A stretch of 64,000 nt of DNA from Cylindrodendrum hubeiense (taxonomy: Eukaryota; Ascomycota; Sordariomycetes; Hypocreales; Nectriaceae). A program made the translations under genes and the position numbers. How positions within the stretch are numbered: position 1 is the first letter of the stretch; each line of letters begins with the position of its first letter. The notes beneath the pieces are model-generated. The model saw only the letters and a program-made list of their open reading frames with translations. It did not search any database and was not told where the DNA came from. Of the stretch, positions 59,101-64,000 are shown piece after piece. Where the stretch lies: NCBI GenBank assembly GCA_014621425.1, contig JAANBB010000115.1, positions 1 through 64,000 of the forward strand. Direction: 5' to 3'.

Positions 59101-59432
59101 GACAAGGCGATGAGAAACGTGCGTTTACTCCATGCGTCAACCCCATTGACATGATGGGCAAGCCTGCCATTGGAAACTTTGCTAGTCCTACCGGATTTGT
59201 CAACTACGAAGCATTGGAGCCGATGGCAAAGCCAGCACCCCCTTTTCGACCGGTCGTCGACGAGCCTAGTCCCGAGCAGGCACCGGTCAAAGGACGGAAG
59301 AAGCGGAGACTGGGGAGAAAGGTGGTTTTCGGGACAGCAGGCCTGGCGGGTTCTGCATATGCCGCTGCGGTGATGGGAGAGTATTTCAGTACCAAGGGTA
59401 GCAGGGACGAGTCAAAGCCGAAGCTTGTATAG
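56178..59432 (+). CDS. mitochondrial-looking protein with 18 tandem repeats and a C-terminal membrane segment
   Basis: A single 1084-residue frame. The N-terminus is Ser/Thr/Arg/Ala-rich with almost no acids (MLSTARTSRAKVLQSRAATS), a good mitochondrial presequence. Residues 199-713 consist of 18 repeats, mostly 29 residues, with consensus YxDLxKYxAVxWNEPDGLxK then TPEELSKN. Units 13-18 are shorter and more diverged. The C-terminus has a conserved-looking block (LSDVLLRLSSPSKFLPYFKP, GDVLIFRKI), then a basic stretch KGRKKRRLGRKVV and a hydrophobic segment (FGTAGLAGSAYAAAVMGEYF) that could be a membrane anchor. Relatives occur, as far as I recall, as uncharacterised fungal proteins. The role is unknown; repeats of this kind may bind a partner many times. 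Confidence 0.82.
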   Translation: MLSTARTSRAKVLQSRAATSTALATSTALQSRCGIQTRQLCFGAWSLSVGSGSHQGRRRHRARYQYMESLNRNLSWDNDSNKTIQKAMAAFARATEASNKKYINVDEIKSWSDEFSGARPGRNIEDVERGAIDHLIRGDKPVNYEYDMWKSPLHNIRSYLESQRESKSITPKDLKDAATETETFIDPITNRRVTKSPMYNDLDGYRPTEFSASEPVNSAPKYEDLGKYEPVMNSSAPQQSKAPYEDLGQYSAVRWNEPDGLQKATPEESSKHYEDLSKYSTTKIDNPDTKRKLTAEEQSKFYGDLDKYKPVEWNEPDGLQKQTDEELSKNYDDLEKYEAVRWNEPDGLQKPTEEELSKNYDDLHQYGAVRWNEPDGLRKQTKEELSQNYDDLHKYGAVHWNEPDGLRKLTPEELSKDYKDLDGYGAVTWSEPDGLRRLTPEEKSKDYQDLGAYSSPWIAKLSTLRAHEAAQMDTTVKGAPLPTKVDAPSQDFASEYKDLSEYGPVRWNEPDGLRKLTPEELSKNYDDLHLYGEVKWNEPDGRRKLTPEEKSKEYHDVPLYAPRDLEPEISRIHPEDASKDYQDLPAYRHFDSAPNTRVHPEEASKKYEDLGKYAAYENNGLDRVHPEQASKDYKDLSKYSAVADATNAQHAEELTKNYEDLDKYEPSTFDSVDSPYPMHPEEATKAYKDLHRYSAIRHNEPDGKPASKPDAVSHGLSEFDSKAGPQDTRSGPSATYPFPHRANPDSEVDDLTAQEIRATTLSRAQSQDEPESEGILEPIQLTGNYVRDFPEEFATSWVEKSSTLVPKDQGENTQANHDNAEVSSMDESFPIEENRIQPAIERYWAKIDREIKDPYSHTPQGLQTSFAEECGRETLPTVEKHYTGGESAYTKGESADTDGDLSASYKILAYDASSQTMSVAEANTTMEDGAPSTLSDVLLRLSSPSKFLPYFKPLQSQGYEVLSGSGDVLIFRKIRQGDEKRAFTPCVNPIDMMGKPAIGNFASPTGFVNYEALEPMAKPAPPFRPVVDEPSPEQAPVKGRKKRRLGRKVVFGTAGLAGSAYAAAVMGEYFSTKGSRDESKPKLV
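56772..58316 (+). repeat. coding tandem repeat, 18 units of about 29 codons
   Basis: Units begin with Tyr-x-Asp-Leu and, in the core, contain WNEPDGL. Units 3 and 5-9, 11 and 12 are most alike (about 29 residues each). Codons differ between units, so the array is not a recent expansion. One unit (10) has an insertion that breaks the pattern. Confidence 0.85.
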
Positions 59433-59856
59433 GTAGGCTAATGGGTAGGGCCAGGACACGGGTTGGATTGGGATTTCCAGGTTGTTATAGCGAGACACAT
59501 GAGATTGGCACACAGGGATCGCGAGCGATGGGTTGGGTTTGCTTTCAATTTCCTTGATTCAAATGGAGCGTGGGAGTAAAGATACCTGGTACAACATAGT
59601 TACCACTGCTACATGATACAAATACATCCATTCTTTTGGCGCGAGTGGTCTGTCCGTGGTCTGCCCATCGTGTTCGCGTAGTGTACAGTTCAATCTGGCG
59701 GTCGAAGACTCGCTCAGCAAGAAGGCTCAGTCCCAGGCCAATGCCCGGCCGCCGACCCTCTGCTCCCGACTATTTTTTGTTCCCTCGTCGACGTCCCTCT
59801 AGCGCGTCTCCTGCGAACGCGTCGGCGTCGGTCCCGCCGCGTGTCTCCACTCCCGA
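59433..59856. other. intergenic between convergent genes
   Basis: No gene seen. It contains the 3' ends of the repeat protein and the small gene at 59857. Confidence 0.55.
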
Positions 59857-60105
59857 TCAGGCCCGCTCCGTAAAGCCGGGGCCAGTCTTGACGGCGTCGA
59901 TGGTGGCCATCTGCATGGCGTGCTTCTGGTCCTCTTTGTTCCAGCTCTGGCGGCGCTGGTAGACGGGCGTCCAGCTGTTGGTGCGACGCATGGCTCGGGC
60001 AGCGTCGGCTTCGGCGTGGGCGCTCATGCGCCGCCCGGACGATGGGGATGCAGGGGACGAGCCCGAGGCGTAGGACAGGGGCTCCTGGGTCATGTTTGTC
60101 GACAT
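59857..60105 (-). CDS. small fungal protein, 82 residues
   Basis: An intact ATG frame without intron. The composition is polar: MSTNMTQEPLSYASGSSPAS at the start, then AHAEADAARAMRRTNSW and VYQRRQSWNKEDQKHAMQMA, ending GPGFTERA. The RRxSW followed by KEDQKH recalls a small conserved protein family common in filamentous ascomycetes, with RRTNSW and RRQSW as possible kinase sites. I cannot name it. No signal or membrane segment. Confidence 0.6.
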   Translation of the reverse strand: MSTNMTQEPLSYASGSSPASPSSGRRMSAHAEADAARAMRRTNSWTPVYQRRQSWNKEDQKHAMQMATIDAVKTGPGFTERA

Positions 60106-61169
60106 GGTGGGTGGTGGGTGGTGGTGTCTCGGCGGTCTTGTATTGGAGGTTGGTTGTTGTGATGGCTTCAGTTGGCTGTGGTGGTTTGTGGTGGTTTGTG
60201 GTTGCTACTGCTATCAGCAATGCCTTCTCCGCCAAAGAACCTGCCTCACGATGCTTCACCCACGGACGACTTACTTGCTCTAGTGCTCTGGGGCGTTGTT
60301 GCAATGGTGAAATGGAGACGCATTCCCCTCCTGCAGGGACGTTTGATCCCATTTAACCCTTTCTTCGCCCGTCATGACAGTGCATTATGCAAGCCGCAAC
60401 TCAGCATCAGCCCACGGCCCAATCACCTTGACGTGCATTCGCCACCGCAGTCGCCCAATGCGAATGCCCTCGAGCGGGGAACGCGCAGCGGGGAATCATC
60501 GCGATTCACGGACCGCCGGCCGTCATGGGTGGCACGCTGCGGGTGTGTTTGGCTGGCGGGAACGGTTGGCTCGTGACGCAGGCTAGCCTCGACTGGTTGC
60601 GTGATGGGCATGATGGGCGTGATGGGCGTTTGTGCGATGTAACGAGAGGAACGCGTGAGGGTGAGTCAATGGATTGATTGGTACATGTTCATACACATCG
60701 ACGCCATCGCCGAATTCCGAATCGTACTACCAGGTGAATGGTGATATCATGACATTGTGATATCGTGTCTCGTACACGTCTGATATGCTAACAGATTCCA
60801 TTGCTCCCTCTACTCCCGCAAAATATGCGTGACAAGGACCAACCTCCGACAAGACCGAACCCCGATCGCCATGAAATGCCCCTCGAAAACCGAAAACCTC
60901 CCTCGGTCGATCATCGCCCTTGCCGCCTCCCTCCCGGACTGCCGCCCTTCCTCCATTCAGATAATGCCCTCCAACTCCGCCAGAAAGTAAAAAACAAAAG
61001 ACGCCTCAGGCTATGCAAGCCCGTAAATCTCGTGGGAGGTGGATCATGGTCGTAGTATGTATGAACAATGAAAAAGAAAACGGGGGTATAACAAAAATTC
61101 CGCCAGTGGTGTTTGTGACTCGTCGCCCGACAGGGGGAACATGGTCATATGTACATTGGTATTGGGTGT
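60106..61169. other. intergenic
   Basis: Upstream region of the 82-residue gene and 3' end of the FHA gene. GTGGTTTGTGG repeats lie near 60180-60205 and GATGGGC(A/G)T repeats near 60603-60629. No gene is supported. Confidence 0.55.
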
Positions 61170-62780
61170 TTAGAGGGCCTTGGGGCGCTTCCAATAGTAT
61201 TGCTGTGTGATGTTAGTGCGGGTTCTTACAGGTGGAGATGGAGATGCATGACATACCTTGTGTTGCTTTCGGCACGCTCTTAGACTGGGCTTTCGGAGAC
61301 CATCAACAGCAGCTCGTCGTTGTTGGTCGTCGTCACGCTCCGGGATGTAGTAGTATTCGCTCTCGAGGAGCTTGCCGGCAGCGTCCTTGCCCTGGCGTTC
61401 GATGACGCCAATGCAGGATGTGGCCTCGAGAGTGTTGCGAAGGACAGCCTTGGTAAGATCCTTCTTCTCCTCTGCGGGCAGGTTCTGCATAATCGTGGAC
61501 AGCGGCGTAGAAGAAAGCCGTGAAAAGGCGAGCTGGTTCATGACGTGGTTCGCAACGGCGGGGTTGATCTCAATCTCGATCTCGTCAGGGAGCTCGGGGG
61601 TAGGTGTTCGCAGTCTAGGCGGCGAGGACAGAGGAGAGTCCAACTCGACGGGCTCCTTCTTGGGAGATGGAGGATTTGAGGGAATGTGGCGGGGAGCGAA
61701 CAGATCTGAGACGGCCAACGCGTTGACGAGCGGGTTGGGTCGCTTGAAGCCCTTGAAGACCTTGGGCGACTTGGTCGTTATCGAAGCCAGCCGGCAAGAA
61801 ATATCGGCGCCGAAAGGACCAAAGGAGTGCACAATGGGATCGTTCTCCTCGTCTGGGTCGTGTTGTTCCACATCGGGCTCGCTCGTGAAGCTAGCCGTGG
61901 CCTCGGTCCGCATGCTGATGTTGGCGTCGACAAGCTCGCGCTTGGGCTTTGGGAGCTCGGGCTCGTCTTCGAAGATGTCGATGCCGTCTCGGTGGCCGGG
62001 GAGAAGGGCCTGCAGGCGGCGGGAGCTGGAGTTGACAGGTGTAGGGCTCTCGGGGGACGCGATGCGAGCAGCACGGCGGATAGGTGAGGACTGGAGAAGC
62101 GTGTTTTCGCGTGTCTGGGAGCGGGGAGAGTCATCCCAGTTGGAGTCAGACAAATCGGCTACTCGCTTGGGCCATTGCAGGAGCACGCGGGCATCTTGGA
62201 CGTCAACCATAATCTCGGAACCTTCCGTCTCACTGGTGAAGCTATCACCCTTGAACAGTTCCCAGGTGCGGCCCTGGCAGTGCAGCTTCAGGCCGTTCCA
62301 GCCGTTGCAGATGATCTCCATCTTGCTGGGCTCCAGGGGGTTACCGGCCGCAATGAAGCGGGCCCTGACGTGGACACGAGACACGAGGCGGTTGGCAGAA
62401 AGCTGGAAGTGGGAAGAGTTAGACGAGCGACCCATAATGAGGGTCTCGCCATTTTCTGAAAGCTCTACAGCAGGCACGGCGGAGAGAGGAGCGCGTTCCG
62501 GAGCGGTAGCTCGTGCTGGCGGCGAGCTGGAGAGGATCCCGGTGCTGGAAGTGGGAACAGGGGTGGGATACTTGAGATGGGCACGGCCGGTGCAAGCATT
62601 TGTGTTTTGGCGTTTGGCCGGTCGGGGAAGGCCTGGTGATGAAGAGAGAGGCTCGAAAGGAGGCAGCAGAGACGGAGCAGATCGTTTGGATCCGGCGAGG
62701 GATTGCCGAGGGATTGCGGGCAGCGTGGGCTCGGCCGAGGCCTGCTTGTCGAGGCGCGGTGAGGACGAAATCGAGTCCAT
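61170..62780 (-). CDS. FHA-domain protein, Tos4/Plm2-like
   Basis: Two exons, 61257-62780 and 61170-61202 (54-bp intron, phase 0), give 518 residues. The FHA domain spans about residues 105-205: GETLIMGRSSNSSHFQLSAN, LVSRVHVRARF and IICNGWNGLKLH, with the SRVH and N-G pattern that binds phosphothreonine. The rest is Ser/Pro-rich with several charged patches. The C-terminus ends in a conserved block (FSRLSSTPLSTIMQNLP, LEATSCIGVIERQGKDAAGK, ESEYYYIPERDDD) and KQYYWKRPKAL after splicing. Yeast Tos4 and Plm2 are G1/S-expressed chromatin-linked FHA proteins involved in the DNA replication checkpoint. The assignment is by FHA position and the C-terminal block, so homology is likely but not certain. 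Confidence 0.85.
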   Translation of the reverse strand: MDSISSSPRLDKQASAEPTLPAIPRQSLAGSKRSAPSLLPPFEPLSSSPGLPRPAKRQNTNACTGRAHLKYPTPVPTSSTGILSSSPPARATAPERAPLSAVPAVELSENGETLIMGRSSNSSHFQLSANRLVSRVHVRARFIAAGNPLEPSKMEIICNGWNGLKLHCQGRTWELFKGDSFTSETEGSEIMVDVQDARVLLQWPKRVADLSDSNWDDSPRSQTRENTLLQSSPIRRAARIASPESPTPVNSSSRRLQALLPGHRDGIDIFEDEPELPKPKRELVDANISMRTEATASFTSEPDVEQHDPDEENDPIVHSFGPFGADISCRLASITTKSPKVFKGFKRPNPLVNALAVSDLFAPRHIPSNPPSPKKEPVELDSPLSSPPRLRTPTPELPDEIEIEINPAVANHVMNQLAFSRLSSTPLSTIMQNLPAEEKKDLTKAVLRNTLEATSCIGVIERQGKDAAGKLLESEYYYIPERDDDQQRRAAVDGLRKPSLRACRKQHKVCHASPSPPVRTRTNITQQYYWKRPKAL

Positions 62781-64000
62781 GGCGGCGGTGTGTGTCGAGG
62801 ACGAGAGAGTTGCAGAGAAGTCGAGATGGAAGATGTGCTCGAGGTAGTTGCGTTTCGAGGTGTGCAGTCAACACGCGTAAAGCCGTCGACGGTTGTGGTC
62901 CTCCCCTCGCACCAGAATGGCGTTGCCTTTTCGCTTCCGCACTTACACGCGATGGCGGTGGGTGAGAGTCGACGATGATGTTGAAGGTCTCGAAACAAGG
63001 CCGGGTCGATGGAGAGTCAAGAGGCCCGAAATGGAGGCCAAGTCTGAAGGAGAGTTGTGCGGGTGGTGGTGCGTGTGGTGGGTGGTAGTAGGCGAGAGTG
63101 CAGGTTAAAGGTGGTGGAGGAGGTATTTAAGACGTGGGTGACTTTTGGTGACTGACCGGGGACGACGCGATGGGCACGCTCCCTCGCGTTGGCGTTTTTG
63201 GCGTTTGGCGTTGGCGTTGGCCTTTGTGACGCTTTTGTGCAGGTGCTGTGCACCGCCCGCTGTAGCGACCGCTGAGCCCACTGGACAGACCGCTGGAACG
63301 CCCCGCTGCGGCATAACTTCAGTGGGCGGGCAGTGCTTTACGCGTCTGCCCGCCGCCCGCGTTCAGTGGGTTTTCGAGACGCCGAGGCCCGACCACGCCC
63401 TGGGGGGACACGCTGGAACTCGGACGTTATAGTGGCCGGGCCGCCCTGGTTTGGCGACAGGCCTCATCCCGGCTGCCACAATCATGACACACGGGCGTCA
63501 TTTCGACAACAGGAATATATCCCTCCGCCGCTGGCAATCATACGAAGACGAACGCATCGGTCTGCGCCAGAATATCATTGACGATTCACGTCCGCAGCCC
63601 AATGCAGCAAAGAAGACCCAGAACCAGCCCCCCCTCTGGATCTTTTCTTCAACGAGCGACACGTCTCCACCGCAGAAAAAACCTACCGACCGCCCCCTCC
63701 CAGTTCCCCTCACTGCGTCTTGCTACGTCGACCGCGTCGCTGCCTGAGCCCTCTTCTGCTTGGCTGCAACTTACGATGGATACGTGGTTCGTTTCTCTTT
63801 GTTCAAATCGAGAATTAACCGAGCCGTGCCGCCCAGTTCCTTTCGCTTCGCCTGCCCGGCAACTGATCTGTGCAGGGAGAAAGCGGTTAGCCTGCCCACT
63901 CTACGCGTCTTACACGTCCAACTGCGGCTTCACCACTCTATCTCACCATCCCGCCACACCGACCTTTAGGCCTAGCTCCTCCCGTGGGTACTTTATTTCG
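62781..64000. other. upstream region, no gene seen
   Basis: The promoter of the FHA gene lies at its left end. The rest, GC-rich to 63450, carries no frame with a recognised domain. A TTGGCGTTTTTGGCGTTTGGC-type repeat lies near 63189-63220. A gene starting past the window end cannot be excluded. Confidence 0.5.

Noticed and set aside
59714..60352. 212-residue minus frame over the small gene
   Set aside because: Overlaps the better 82-residue frame in another phase, with chance-like composition.
1..64000. CRISPR arrays, phage, or bacterial operons
   Set aside because: The DNA is plainly eukaryotic with spliced genes; no spaced direct repeats were seen.

Overview
The window is nuclear DNA of a filamentous ascomycete. 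Genes are cut by short introns (about 44-120 bp) with GT..CTAAC/CTGAC..AG signals, lie on both strands, and include fungal families: two Zn2Cys6 regulators, a muniscin Syp1, Mad1, a Tam41 cytidylyltransferase, the ribosome-quality-control ligase listerin, a kievitone-hydratase-like secreted protein and a CorA-like membrane protein. The look suggests Sordariomycetes, but I cannot name a genus. No tRNA, rRNA, CRISPR array or intact transposon was recognised. Exon joins below were worked out by hand from splice signals and reading phase.

Layout. 1-2844: no supportable gene, only simple repeats. 2845-6529: a ubiquitin C-terminal hydrolase and a divergent Arf-like GTPase with a long extra domain. 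6637-11059: a caspase-fold protease and, head to head with it, a 308-residue protein with an acidic tail, the most intriguing pair here. 11718-17001: a sugar transporter and an intracellular GH3 beta-glucosidase diverging from a 913-bp promoter that holds four copies of a GCGGAGAAT motif, probably one sugar-utilisation module. 17426-22414: a small unknown protein, a broken kinase pseudogene and a Zn2Cys6 regulator whose zinc-cluster exon carries a frameshift. 23553-26744: Mad1 and an unknown protein. 28006-31545: a berberine-bridge-enzyme remnant and a seven-exon CorA-like membrane protein. 33183-38961: Tam41 and muniscin Syp1. 40246-46079: a second Zn2Cys6 regulator, a class-III aminotransferase and a secreted kievitone-hydratase-like protein, a small accessory group. 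47095-54103: a CDK-activating-kinase-like kinase, a 79-residue protein and listerin. 56178-62780: a mitochondrial-looking protein with 18 tandem repeats, an 82-residue protein and a Tos4/Plm2-like FHA protein.

Housekeeping blocks (Mad1, Tam41, the CDK-activating kinase, listerin, Syp1, FHA protein) alternate with accessory blocks (6.6-22 kb, 26-31.5 kb, 40-46 kb) where pseudogenes, remnants, frameshifts and non-consensus introns collect. Two GC-AG introns and one apparent GT-GG intron were found. The best candidate for an undescribed system is the caspase / acidic-tail protein pair. It resembles in layout the fungal gasdermin-protease gene pairs, but that is inference and needs a structure-based check.
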